From assembly GCA_041750975.1 (NCBI GenBank), contig JBGSYN010000071.1:1-60450 (forward strand): 60,450 nucleotides of DNA, read 5' to 3'. The translations under genes were made by a program, and so were the position numbers. This DNA comes from JBGSYN01 sp041750975 (GTDB lineage Bacteria; Pseudomonadota; Alphaproteobacteria; Geminicoccales; Geminicoccaceae). This document shows, in pieces, positions 26,102 through 34,445 of this stretch (position 1 is the first letter of the stretch; the number at the start of each line of letters is the position of its first letter). Below the pieces are notes generated by a model. The model did no database searches and was not told where the DNA came from. It was given only the letters and a program-made list of their open reading frames with translations.

Positions 26102-27090
26102 CGGTCGGTCTCGATCAGGTCGAGGGCGATCGAAAATTTCTCCCGGGCGCTGCGCGGATCGCTCATCACCGGCGAGGCGAAACGCGGGGCCTTGAAAATC
26201 GGCGAACTTTCCAGGACCGGGATCAGATCGACCGCTGCTGCCGACTGGCCGAGCAAATCGACGCTGCCCTGATCGATCCGGATCTCGTTGAGCCAGGTGC
26301 CGTCGGGCAGGATGCGGGAGAGTTCGTCGACGATGGTAAAATGGCCGGGCCAGCGCTGCTTGGCGGCTATCATCTGCTCGAGTTCCGCGCGCACCTCGCG
26401 AACGGCCTGTCTCGTATCGAGGACTTCGCCCGCTTGCTGCCGCAGACCGACAATGCGCTCCTCGGTTTGGCCGAGCTGCAATGCCTGGCTATAGGTCGCG
26501 GCGACGGTGGCGATCAGGATTGCCGCAGCGCATGCCGCCAAAGCTCTCCGATTGAATGCCGAGATCAGCGACAGACGGGTCTTGCGTTCGCTCACCGGTA
26601 AAAGATTGAAGCCTTGCCCAGCATTCGTAGACGCAGATCTGGCATCGACCGCCGCCAACGGTACGCCGAGTTCCATACGGACCCGCCGGGCTGCCTCGCC
26701 GACCCGGCTGCGTTCAGCAAAGGCCAGTTCGACTTCGAAACTCGGAGCGCGCTTCGGCCCCGGCACCGTTTTGTAGTCCCAGACGACATCATCCGCGGCG
26801 AAAGGCGTGTCGGCGGCAACATCGAGTGCCAGTACTTCGGCGAGCCTCGGCAGCGCTGCCCGCGGCAGGGTCTGACGTCGCCGCAGCACCTGACGCGCCG
26901 GCAAAAGCAGGATGAGATCGGCCTCTTCAAGGCGAGGATCGCCGGCGACGATCGGCGCACCGGTGGCGATGTCCGCGAAACCGTGTGCGGTTTCCTCGAT
27001 CCGGAGCGGGCGCTTGAGTGATGTGTGCGTGTCGGTCTTCGCCATACTAACTGTGCGAAGCTCGAAACGATTTTGGATGCGGCCCTGCAT
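26098..27090 (-). CDS. gspL: Type II secretion GspL/PilN-like protein
   Basis: The 330-residue protein has a divergent actin-like cytoplasmic part (about 30-180), the motif FNLLP at 161-165, one membrane helix (about 183-200) and a periplasmic coiled coil plus PilN-type ferredoxin fold (ELEQMIAAKQRWPGHFTIVDELSRILPDGTWLNEI). It should recruit the GspE ATPase to the inner membrane with GspM. The first Met of the frame overlaps the short divergent region; Met16 is a plausible alternative start. It is divergent from gspE with only 67 bases between, so promoters for both operons overlap there. Confidence 0.82.
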   Translation of the reverse strand: MQGRIQNRFELRTVSMAKTDTHTSLKRPLRIEETAHGFADIATGAPIVAGDPRLEEADLILLLPARQVLRRRQTLPRAALPRLAEVLALDVAADTPFAADDVVWDYKTVPGPKRAPSFEVELAFAERSRVGEAARRVRMELGVPLAAVDARSASTNAGQGFNLLPVSERKTRLSLISAFNRRALAACAAAILIATVAATYSQALQLGQTEERIVGLRQQAGEVLDTRQAVREVRAELEQMIAAKQRWPGHFTIVDELSRILPDGTWLNEIRIDQGSVDLLGQSAAAVDLIPVLESSPIFKAPRFASPVMSDPRSAREKFSIALDLIETDR

Positions 27091-27157
27091 CTATTTCCGG
27101 AGAATTTTGCGTAGTGCCTATCGTGGATCCTGAATTTGCGCTGCAACGGACGCTTCG

Positions 27158-28858
27158 ATGGCGACCCAGCTAACTCCCCCGGCACTGCCCCCGCGGCTCG
27201 AACTCATTCTCGAGACGTTGGTGCGTGACAGTGTCCTCACCGCCGGCGACATCGAACGGGCCGGGCGGGTTGCCCAACGAACCGGGGAGCGGCTCGACAA
27301 GGTGCTGCCCAAACTGGGCATGGTCGAGGACCATCGTCTGGCGGCGGCGATGGCGAAAGTGTTGGATTTGCCCCATCGGCGGCGCGAAGAATTTCCCGAC
27401 CATCCGATCGAGGCCGATAAGGCCCTCGCGGCATTTCTGCACAAACATCTGATCTTGCCGCTAGAACTTTCGGCGGAGGTCGTGCGGGTGGCGGTGACGG
27501 ACCCACTCGACGAATTCGCCGTGCAGGCGCTCGGCTTCAGGCTCGATCGCGAGGTCCGGATCGAGGTCGCGACACCGGCCGATGTGGAGTTCGGCCTATC
27601 CCGCCTCTATCCCCTGGCAGCCGGCGAGAGGGTATCGAGGAAAACCGCCCCGGCCGCCGCCAATGACGATCTCGATCTCGAGCGGCTGCAGGATCAGGCA
27701 AGCGACGCTCCCGTCATCCAATGGGTCAATGCCCTGATTGCCGACGCCGTCGAGGCCAATGCCTCCGACATTCATTTCGAGCCACAGGAACGCGGGCTGC
27801 GGGTGCGACAACGGATCGACGGGGCGCTTCAGGAAATAACCGCGCCACCAACGGGCATCGCCGTGGCCGCTGCCTCCCGCATCAAGGTCATGGCCAAGCT
27901 CGACATCGCCGAGCGCCGCCTGCCCCAGGACGGCCGCTGCTCGGTCACGGTGCGCGGTCGCGACATCGATCTTCGCGTCGCGACCGCCCCATCCCTGCGC
28001 GGCGAGACCGTCGTCCTGCGTATTCTCGACAAGGCGCGCTCACCTCTGGATCTGGACAAGCTCGGCTATTCGAAGCCCGCCGCCGGGCGGATCCGTGAAC
28101 TCATGGCGGAGCCGCACGGGATCATCCTGGTCACCGGCCCCACCGGCAGCGGCAAGACCACAACCCTCTATGCGGCACTCACCGAACTCACCGCACCGGA
28201 CCGCAAGATCATGTCGGTCGAGGATCCCGTCGAGTACGAACTCGAAGGGGTGAGCCAGATCCAGATTAAGCCCGGCATCGATCTCACCTTCGCCCGCACG
28301 CTGCGCTCGATCCTCCGCCACGACCCCGACATCATCATGGTCGGCGAGATTCGCGATGCCGATACGGCGGAGATCGCGATCGAGGCGGCCCTGACCGGTC
28401 ATCTGGTCCTGAGCACGCTCCATACCAACAGCGCTGCCGCCGCCCTGACCCGGCTGCAAGAGATGGGCTTGCCGGGTTATCTCCTGGCGGCGACCCTGCG
28501 CGGCATTGTCGCCCAAAGACTGGTGCGGCGGCTTTGCGAGGCCTGTCGGCGGCCTTCCGATCAAGGCAGCCGCCTCGCCGCAAAACTAGGCGGCATGTCC
28601 GAACATGGAACCGTGTTCGGTCCCGTCGGTTGCCCGGCCTGCGGTCAGAGCGGCTATCGGGGTCGAAGCTGTATTGCCGAAGTGCTGCCGATCACGAGCG
28701 AGCTGCGCGATCTGATGCTCGAAGGGGCCGCCGAGGCGACACTGGAGCGGCGCGCCGTCGAGACCGGCATGGTGCGGCTCGTCGACGACGGAATCGCCAA
28801 GGCCAATGCCGGCATCACCTCGATGGAAGAGGTTCTGAAAGCGGCAGGGACACGCTAG
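27158..28858 (+). CDS. gspE: Type II secretion ATPase GspE
   Basis: The 566-residue hexameric ATPase drives pseudopilus assembly. It has N1/N2 domains (about 15-160) and an ATPase core with Walker A GPTGSGKT at 327-334, the Asp box SVEDPVEYE, Walker B DIIMVGEIRD at 391-400 and the His box TGHLVLSTLHTN at 413-424. The zinc knuckle is retained (CEAC at 460-463 and GCPACGQSGYRGR). PilB of type IV pili has a similar core, but the gene order with pseudopilins of H-I-J-K type favours type II secretion. It begins the plus-strand operon gspE-F-H-I-J-K. Confidence 0.93.
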   Translation: MATQLTPPALPPRLELILETLVRDSVLTAGDIERAGRVAQRTGERLDKVLPKLGMVEDHRLAAAMAKVLDLPHRRREEFPDHPIEADKALAAFLHKHLILPLELSAEVVRVAVTDPLDEFAVQALGFRLDREVRIEVATPADVEFGLSRLYPLAAGERVSRKTAPAAANDDLDLERLQDQASDAPVIQWVNALIADAVEANASDIHFEPQERGLRVRQRIDGALQEITAPPTGIAVAAASRIKVMAKLDIAERRLPQDGRCSVTVRGRDIDLRVATAPSLRGETVVLRILDKARSPLDLDKLGYSKPAAGRIRELMAEPHGIILVTGPTGSGKTTTLYAALTELTAPDRKIMSVEDPVEYELEGVSQIQIKPGIDLTFARTLRSILRHDPDIIMVGEIRDADTAEIAIEAALTGHLVLSTLHTNSAAAALTRLQEMGLPGYLLAATLRGIVAQRLVRRLCEACRRPSDQGSRLAAKLGGMSEHGTVFGPVGCPACGQSGYRGRSCIAEVLPITSELRDLMLEGAAEATLERRAVETGMVRLVDDGIAKANAGITSMEEVLKAAGTR

Positions 28859-28860
28859 CC

Positions 28861-30093
28861 ATGGCTGCGCAGGCACAGGTTTCGACCTGGCATTTCCGAG
28901 GCTTTGCCAAGGATGGCGCCGCCATCTCAGGGGTCATCGACGCTCAGAACCGCGAGGCGGCACTCGCCACCCTGAAAACGCGCGGCCTCATTCTGCATCG
29001 GCTCGACACAGCCGAAACCGGCTGGCGGCAGCGCTTCCAGAGCTACCTGCCCTCGACGACAACTCTGTCGCGTCAGGAATTGCATGAGCTGCTGCGCGAT
29101 CTGGCGACATTGCTGACTGCCCGCCTGCCGATCGACGAGGCGCTGAGCACCTTGGAGGCATCGAGCGGCTCGAAGCGTCGCAGCACCGCACTCAAGGCCA
29201 TTCGCGCCGATATCGCCGACGGCGGCGGGCTCGCCGAAGCGCTCTCAGGCTTGCCGGGCATGCCCGGGTTCGTCGTCGGCATGACCCGGGCCGGCGAAGC
29301 CAGCGGCGATCTCGGCCTCACGCTCGGCCGGCTTGCGGAATCCATGGCACGGGCCCTGACATTGCGACAGGCGCTGCAATCGGCCCTGACATATCCCCTG
29401 ATCCTGCTGGCGGTGACCGCCATCTCGCTTCTGGTGATCATGACCGTGGTCGTGCCCAGCCTGAAGCCGTTGCTGCAGGGTGCCGGGGCCGCGATCCCGC
29501 TTACCGCACGGATACTAGTCTGGATCTCCGACTTACTGGCGAACCAGGGCGACATTCTCGCCGTCGGCATGACCGTGGCCCTTTTGGCGCTGCTGCTATG
29601 GCTGCGCCGTGCCCCCGCGAGAGAGGCGTTGGCTCGATGGAGCTTGCGGCTGCCCCTGATCGGCTCACTGCAGCGCAAGGGAGAAACCGCCATCGTCTGT
29701 CGAACCCTGGGGACCCTGATCGAGGCCGGCGCACCGCTGCCGGAAGCTCTGGAAATCGCCGGATCCGCCGCACGCAATGCGGCCTTCGGTGCGAGCTTCG
29801 TCGAAATCCGGGACCGGGTCCGCGAGGGTGCCGAGCTTTCCGCCGAGTTCAAGCGCATCGGCATTCTTGCACCCGCCGCCGGCCAGTTCGCCGCGGTCGG
29901 CGAGCGCAGCGGCCGGCTGGCGGCGATGCTGCTGGTCGCCGCCGACACACTGGAGCAGGAGACACAGCGCCAATCCGCGCGATTGGTGGCGCTGATCTCG
30001 CCGATCATGACCGTGGGACTTGGCGGGATCGTCGCCCTGGTCGTCATCTCGATTCTCTCCGCGGTCATGAGTGTCAATGACCTCGCTTTTTAG
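28861..30093 (+). CDS. gspF: Type II secretion inner-membrane platform protein GspF
   Basis: The 410-residue polytopic protein has two T2SSF repeats. The first (about 70-195) includes LHELLRDLATLLTARLPIDEALSTLE and GMTRAGEASGDLGLTLGRLAE; the second (about 275-400) includes GTLIEAGAPLPEALEIAGSAARN and AVGERSGRLAAMLLVAAD, ending in a membrane helix. The N-terminal WHFRGFAKDGAAISGVIDA is the usual GspF beginning. It couples GspE to pseudopilus assembly. The ATG starts two bases after the gspE stop; upstream in-frame codons belong to the gspE region. Confidence 0.93.
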   Translation: MAAQAQVSTWHFRGFAKDGAAISGVIDAQNREAALATLKTRGLILHRLDTAETGWRQRFQSYLPSTTTLSRQELHELLRDLATLLTARLPIDEALSTLEASSGSKRRSTALKAIRADIADGGGLAEALSGLPGMPGFVVGMTRAGEASGDLGLTLGRLAESMARALTLRQALQSALTYPLILLAVTAISLLVIMTVVVPSLKPLLQGAGAAIPLTARILVWISDLLANQGDILAVGMTVALLALLLWLRRAPAREALARWSLRLPLIGSLQRKGETAIVCRTLGTLIEAGAPLPEALEIAGSAARNAAFGASFVEIRDRVREGAELSAEFKRIGILAPAAGQFAAVGERSGRLAAMLLVAADTLEQETQRQSARLVALISPIMTVGLGGIVALVVISILSAVMSVNDLAF

Positions 30094-30481
30094 AATGAAC
30101 GCGGGGTCACCCGGCTTCACGCTGATCGAGCTCCTGGTGGTGATGACCATCCTGGCGCTGGCGACCGCTCTGGTATCGACCGCCTGGCGTGCAAGTGCCG
30201 AGCGGATCGGAACCCGGGAGGCCGCATCCGCAGTCGCCTCCGCACTGAACAATGCGCGCAACGACGCCCTCCGTTGGAACCGGCCGCGCGAGATAAGCAT
30301 GGACCGCCTGACCAAAGATCCGCGCCTTACCGGTGTGAAGATCGAAGCCAGTGCGCCGCGTGTTCGGTTCGCGCCGAACGGCAGCAGCGACGGGGCCGCC
30401 ATCATGATTGTCGGTGCAGGCGCGAGCTATCGGATCGAGGTCGACTGGCTGACCGGTGCCGTCGCCGTGGCAAACCCATGA
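30071..30481 (+). CDS. gspH: Minor pseudopilin GspH
   Basis: The product has a type IV prepilin leader and N-terminal helix: cleavage after Gly in SPG/FTLIELLVVMTILA, with conserved Glu at +5. The C-terminal domain has the GspH features LNNARNDALRWNRP and an RVRFAPNGSSDGAAIMIV strand set. The GTG at 30071 or ATG at 30077 gives a leader containing Arg, as prepilin peptidase prefers; the ATG at 30095 leaves only a six-residue neutral leader. The first two overlap the end of gspF. GspH caps the pseudopilus with I, J and K. I considered GspG but the sequence lacks its hallmarks. Confidence 0.85.
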   Translation: MSMTSLFRMNAGSPGFTLIELLVVMTILALATALVSTAWRASAERIGTREAASAVASALNNARNDALRWNRPREISMDRLTKDPRLTGVKIEASAPRVRFAPNGSSDGAAIMIVGAGASYRIEVDWLTGAVAVANP

Positions 30482-30852
30482 GAGCCGGCTTCACCCTGAT
30501 CGAGGTGCTGGTCGCCTTTACCATCCTGGCCCTGGGCCTTGTTCTGATCCAGGAAACCTTCAGCGGGTCGACCAGAAGCCGCGTCAAGGCGCAGGACCGG
30601 GCCGAGGCGCAGGCGCTTGCAAGCTCGCTCATGGCGCTTGCCGGCGCGGTCTATCGCGAGCCCGGCACATTTTCCGGCGAGGACGCGAATGGCCGTGCCT
30701 GGCGCTTGGAATCGAAGCGCCTCGAACGTCCCGAGGGTCCGGCATTGGCGCTGCCTCTGTTCGAACTCGAGGTCAATGTCGCGACGGTGAGTTGGGGTGG
30801 CCAGCCGAGCGAACTTTCGCTCAAGACCGTCAAGATCGTCGATCCGCCATGA
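30478..30852 (+). CDS. gspI: Minor pseudopilin GspI
   Basis: This 124-residue pseudopilin has a very short leader (MRAG) before FTLIEVLVAFTILALGLVLI, then a soluble domain with ALASSLMALAGAVYREPGTFSGEDANGRAWRLES, matching the GspI pattern of a WR-containing strand. GspI nucleates the tip complex with J and K. Its ATG overlaps the gspH stop by four bases (ATGA) and its stop overlaps gspJ likewise. Confidence 0.85.
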   Translation: MRAGFTLIEVLVAFTILALGLVLIQETFSGSTRSRVKAQDRAEAQALASSLMALAGAVYREPGTFSGEDANGRAWRLESKRLERPEGPALALPLFELEVNVATVSWGGQPSELSLKTVKIVDPP

Positions 30853-31436
30853 CCGAAGATCGGCAACCGACAGGCGGCTTCACGCTCCTGGAACTGTTGG
30901 TCGGACTTGCCATCATGGCGCTGATCATGTCGGTTCTGATGGGTGGGATCGGCACCGCCTCGAGACTGTTTGCGCGGGAGCATTCGGTCGAAGCGGAGCG
31001 TTTGGAATGGCTGGTCGAGACGCAGCTTCGAAGCTGGATCGAGACGATGCCGCTCGCCGTGATCGAACCGGAGTCGGCGGCACCCTTCGTGCCGTTTCGA
31101 GGCGACCGGGACAGTCTCGAATTCGTTCGTTTCGAGACCGCCGGAAGCGGCAGCGGTGCGATGCGCTATCGGCTCTCGTCGGATGGCAAGGCACTGCGGC
31201 TCGTGCGGGCTCCCTTGCGGTCCATCGAGGCGTTTTCGCTGCCGCTTGCCGAGACCCCTCCACGCCGGCTGATCGACGGTCTCGACGGCGCAGAATTCCG
31301 CTACGCTGCACTTGGTGACGATGCGCTGCTTTGGACCTCGAACTGGCCGCTCGGCGAGACGCCGCCCGATCTCGTGCGGTTTCGTTATCGCAAGGATGGC
31401 CGGCTTCACGATCTGATCATCGAGCCCGCCCGTTGA
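30849..31436 (+). CDS. gspJ: Minor pseudopilin GspJ
   Basis: The 195-residue protein has a prepilin leader (MTEDRQPTGG) cut before FTLLELLVGLAIMALIMSVL, followed by a beta-rich domain with VPFRGDRDSLEFVRFE, MRYRLSSDGKALRLVRAP and a late VRFRYRKDGRLHDLII. This is the GspJ layout. It is coupled to gspI by an ATGA overlap and to gspK by a TTGA overlap. It should form the tip with I and K. Confidence 0.87.
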   Translation: MTEDRQPTGGFTLLELLVGLAIMALIMSVLMGGIGTASRLFAREHSVEAERLEWLVETQLRSWIETMPLAVIEPESAAPFVPFRGDRDSLEFVRFETAGSGSGAMRYRLSSDGKALRLVRAPLRSIEAFSLPLAETPPRRLIDGLDGAEFRYAALGDDALLWTSNWPLGETPPDLVRFRYRKDGRLHDLIIEPAR

Positions 31437-32371
31437 ATCAACGCGGTTTCGCCCTGGTCACCGTCTTGTGGGCGCTCGTACTGTTGGGCGGCATTGCGCT
31501 GGTCTTCGGCGCCGGCATCCGACAATCGGCCATGACGGTGCACAATCTTGGCGATCGGGCTGAGCTTGCCGCTGCAACCGACGCCGGATTTGCCCTCGCA
31601 CTCGAGCGCTTGCTAACCGCGAATACCGCCGAAATCGAAACCGAAGGCACCTGGTTCTGCCGCTTCAACGATACCGATCTTGCCATGACAATAGTCGATG
31701 AAGCAGCACGGCTGGATCTGAACGCGCTCTCGGAAAGTCTGGCTGCGGCTTTGCTTGAGGAAATCGGTCTAAGTGCCGACGATAGCAGGGATATTGCGGC
31801 CAGGATCCTGGACTATCGGGATGCCGACGACGAGCTGCGGACGGGAGGTGCCGAAGCTGCGGCATACCAGCAAGCAGGCTCGCCGTTCCGGCCGAAGAAC
31901 GAAGCCTTCGATACCGTCGAGGAGTTGGGTCGCGTGCTGGAGATGACACCGGCCGTCATCGACCTGTTGCGGCCGGTCTTGACCGTCCATAAACGTCAGC
32001 CAGGGATCGATCCGGAGATCGCCTCGCCGACTGCGGCGGCCGCGATGAAACGCATGATGGACCGGCCTGTCGAGGCGGCCCTGACCGATACGGAGGCCAG
32101 CCAGCTCTATTTCCGCGCCCTCTATCTGCCGTCGGTGCGATCGACATTCAGAATCCGCGTCGATGCCCGCCTTGCCGGGGGTGCGGAATACGCCCGTGAA
32201 ACGATCGTGCTGATGACTGCCGAGGACCGTCGCGGCTATCGCCTGCTGGCGCGGCAGGACGTGACCAGTGCTGCCACAGGCTGGCAGGGGTCCATCGAGA
32301 CTTGCAGTGTAGATCAGACCGCGGATTGGATCAGGAGCAGACAGCCGGATTTGCTCGCAGCCGGGGGATGA
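31433..32371 (+). CDS. gspK: Tip pseudopilin GspK
   Basis: The 312-residue protein starts at a TTG overlapping the gspJ stop (TTGA), giving leader MNQRG before FALVTVLWALVLLGGIALVF. As in other GspK proteins the +5 Glu is replaced (here by Val/Thr), which suits a tip subunit. The large soluble domain contains the alpha domain pieces RLDLNALSESLAAALLEEIGL, then AARILDYRDADDELR and EAFDTVEELGRVLEMTPAVID. It caps the pseudopilus. Its last 58 bases overlap the convergent anti-sigma gene, so transcripts from both strands would be complementary there. Confidence 0.88.
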   Translation: MNQRGFALVTVLWALVLLGGIALVFGAGIRQSAMTVHNLGDRAELAAATDAGFALALERLLTANTAEIETEGTWFCRFNDTDLAMTIVDEAARLDLNALSESLAAALLEEIGLSADDSRDIAARILDYRDADDELRTGGAEAAAYQQAGSPFRPKNEAFDTVEELGRVLEMTPAVIDLLRPVLTVHKRQPGIDPEIASPTAAAAMKRMMDRPVEAALTDTEASQLYFRALYLPSVRSTFRIRVDARLAGGAEYARETIVLMTAEDRRGYRLLARQDVTSAATGWQGSIETCSVDQTADWIRSRQPDLLAAGG

Positions 32372-32862
32372 TCGCTGCCGGCAAGGGCGACGTGAAAGTC
32401 GCCGGCACGCAGGACGAGGTCGCCCAATTGAAGTTCACCCTCGAGGACATAACAGGTTTCGTCTGCCGGATGGTGATGACCGACATAGCGGCCGCCGGGG
32501 TCGATCTTCACTAGCCGGGTCACGCGGCCCGCAAGTCTGTCGTGCCATAGCTGCTTCGATGCGACTCGGTCGGCCTCGGGTTCCCAAACACCCTCTCCCG
32601 CCCGCCGCGTGACGGTGCCGGCGGGGCTCGGGTCTAGGCGATCCACGGCCTGGTCGATCCGTTCGAACAGATCGTCCGGCGGGCTCACCGGATCAACCAG
32701 CGTGTCCAGCGGCGCGAGCTGTTTGCGCCATCGCTCGACCAACGCCGCGAACCCCTGGTCGCGCTGAACGCGGGAATCGAGTGCCGACATCGTTTCGGGA
32801 CTGAGCAAACCGAGCACGAACTCGGCGGCAAGCACGTCATCCGCATCGGACATGCGGTTCAA
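32314..32862 (-). CDS. Anti-sigma-like protein with C-terminal cupin (ChrR-type)
   Basis: The 182-residue soluble protein has an N-terminal anti-sigma-like helical region (about 5-50: ADDVLAAEFVLGLLSPETMSAL, then VERWRKQLAPLD), resembling RskA-type factors, and a C-terminal cupin (about 105-180). The cupin ligands are His129/His131 and Glu135 in HHHPADETCYVLEGEL, His157 in GDFH and His165 in GSDH. The N-terminal zinc motif of ChrR (HxxxCxxC) is absent, and there is no membrane segment. ChrR-like cupins release their sigma factor in response to oxidative signals. The likely partner is the ECF sigma about 11 kb away; this pairing is inference. It overlaps the end of gspK. Confidence 0.75.
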   Translation of the reverse strand: MNRMSDADDVLAAEFVLGLLSPETMSALDSRVQRDQGFAALVERWRKQLAPLDTLVDPVSPPDDLFERIDQAVDRLDPSPAGTVTRRAGEGVWEPEADRVASKQLWHDRLAGRVTRLVKIDPGGRYVGHHHPADETCYVLEGELQLGDLVLRAGDFHVALAGSDHPPAASKSGCLLLIQSAV

Positions 32863-32960
32863 ACAACCTCACGGCACCATACCCGCGCCAAAAGAAACCT
32901 AAGTGACCTCTTCTATATAAGGCCGAATGAAACACTTGGGGCAATCAAAAGTTGAATTGC

Positions 32961-33167
32961 TCAATCGTGATAGACCACGCGGTAGAGGGCGATCGGAGGA
33001 TTTTCGAGTTCATCCTCATGCGGCCGACAGGTCAGCGAGATTATCTGGTCCATCGCGATGCCATGGTCGTGCAGCGCATCGCCGAGGTCTTCGAGGGTAC
33101 CGCCGGCAACGAAATCAAGCGCGTGAAGGGTATCGCCGGTCGGATTGGCCATTATCGTTTCGATCAT
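32961..33167 (-). CDS. Small hypothetical protein with strong ribosome-binding site
   Basis: I do not recognise this 68-residue acidic, His-containing protein. A GGAGGTGA site sits about four bases before its ATG, making translation likely. Composition is natural (MIETIMANPTGDTLHALDF, later DQIISLTCRPHEDELENPP) while the overlapping plus-strand frame has no good ribosome-binding site. No signal peptide or membrane helix is present. It lies upstream of, and co-directional with, the anti-sigma gene, at a distance of 98 bases. Confidence 0.6.
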   Translation of the reverse strand: MIETIMANPTGDTLHALDFVAGGTLEDLGDALHDHGIAMDQIISLTCRPHEDELENPPIALYRVVYHD

Positions 33168-33292
33168 CTGTCACCTCCGAAGGGGCAGGTCAGATAGAGC
33201 CATTCTTCTGATCAATGGCGTTACGCGTCCGCACGCCCGATCGATCACCAGCGTTCACCCGCAATCTGCGGCATATCGGCAGCGCGAGCCCC

Positions 33293-34234
33293 TCACCGGA
33301 CCGGCGTGATCGCGCCTCGCCCGCTGAACCAGGATTTGAGATTGTCGACGACGTTCATCGCCATGGCTTCCTGGCACTCGATCGTATTGCTCGCGATGTG
33401 CGGGGTCAGAACCACATTGTCGAGGGTAAAGAATTCCTCGGGAACATGTGGCTCGCGGTCGAAAACATCGAGCCCCGCAGCACCCAGCCTGCCCTCCTTG
33501 AGGGCTGCCAGCAATGCGGGCTCGTCGACCAGCCAGCCCCGGCCGATATTGATGAAACAGCCGTTCGGGCCGAGCGCATTCAAGATTTCGGCATTGACGA
33601 AGCGCAGCATCTTCTCGTTGCCGGCGGCACACATGAAGAGAATATCGCTGTTCTCCGCAAGCTCGACGGCACTTTCATAGCGCGTGTAGGGGATATCCTC
33701 CTTCGGGATCGGGTCATAATAGCCGATCTCCATCTTGAATGCCTGAAGCCGGTTCGCGACCTCATTGCCGATCCGGCCGAGGCCGAGAATACCCGCCCGG
33801 CGCTTCGAAAAGCTGTGGCCCGCCGGGATGCGGCCCTTGGCCGACCAGTCGCCTCTGCGGACATGCCGATCGCCGAGCGACACGCACCGGCAGGCGTCGA
33901 TCGCCAGACCGATGGCGAGATCGGCGACATCGTCGTAAAGTACCGAGGCAATCGTCACGGTAATGCCGCGATCCCGCGCCAAACGCTGGTCGACACGCTC
34001 GAGACCGACGCCGAAGACGGAGCAGATCTCGAGACTGGGCAGAGCCTCGATCACGTCAGTCGGCAGGCCCGCCATGCCATGACTGTAGACGCCGCGCACC
34101 GAGCCGCCGATTGCCTTCAGGGCGGCGATCATGTCCGGCTCTTTATAGACTTCGTGCAGGACGAATTCGTCCTGGATCTGCGTCAACACTCTTGGATGGA
34201 CCGCACCGATGGCGGCGATTTCGATCTTGCTCAA
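33293..34234 (-). CDS. D-isomer-specific 2-hydroxyacid dehydrogenase
   Basis: This about 313-residue NAD(P)-dependent enzyme belongs to the glyoxylate/hydroxypyruvate reductase group. Visible are the Rossmann motif GILGLGRIGNEVA, the catalytic Arg in FINIGRGWLVDE, Glu in LDVFDREPHVPEE and His in LTPHIASNT. The TTG at 34234 (LSKIEIAAIG) is preferred because GGGGAGCAAGGA precedes it; the frame is open 19 codons further. It is divergent from an ABC importer operon, and reduction of a keto acid produced from the imported substrate is conceivable. Confidence 0.9.
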   Translation of the reverse strand: MSKIEIAAIGAVHPRVLTQIQDEFVLHEVYKEPDMIAALKAIGGSVRGVYSHGMAGLPTDVIEALPSLEICSVFGVGLERVDQRLARDRGITVTIASVLYDDVADLAIGLAIDACRCVSLGDRHVRRGDWSAKGRIPAGHSFSKRRAGILGLGRIGNEVANRLQAFKMEIGYYDPIPKEDIPYTRYESAVELAENSDILFMCAAGNEKMLRFVNAEILNALGPNGCFINIGRGWLVDEPALLAALKEGRLGAAGLDVFDREPHVPEEFFTLDNVVLTPHIASNTIECQEAMAMNVVDNLKSWFSGRGAITPVR

Positions 34235-34445
34235 GATCCTTGCTCCCCCAAAAACTCTGGTCCCCGATCGCTGCTCTTCGCCGGGGCACATGTTGCATCA
34301 AGCTCAGCCGCGCGTTGAAACCACGCCCAAGACTTACTGGCAAGTGCAGATGCGGCATTGGGCCCTGCAGCGATGACCGTTGCACATGGCTCGATCGGAT
34401 CTCATCATAGGCTTAAGCCGAACCGCAAACTTGAGGCATGCCCCA

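Noticed and set aside
30095..30481. Reading the first pseudopilin as GspG
   Set aside because: It has the GspH-type ARNDALRWNRP pattern and lacks the GspG calcium-loop region and typical helix end.
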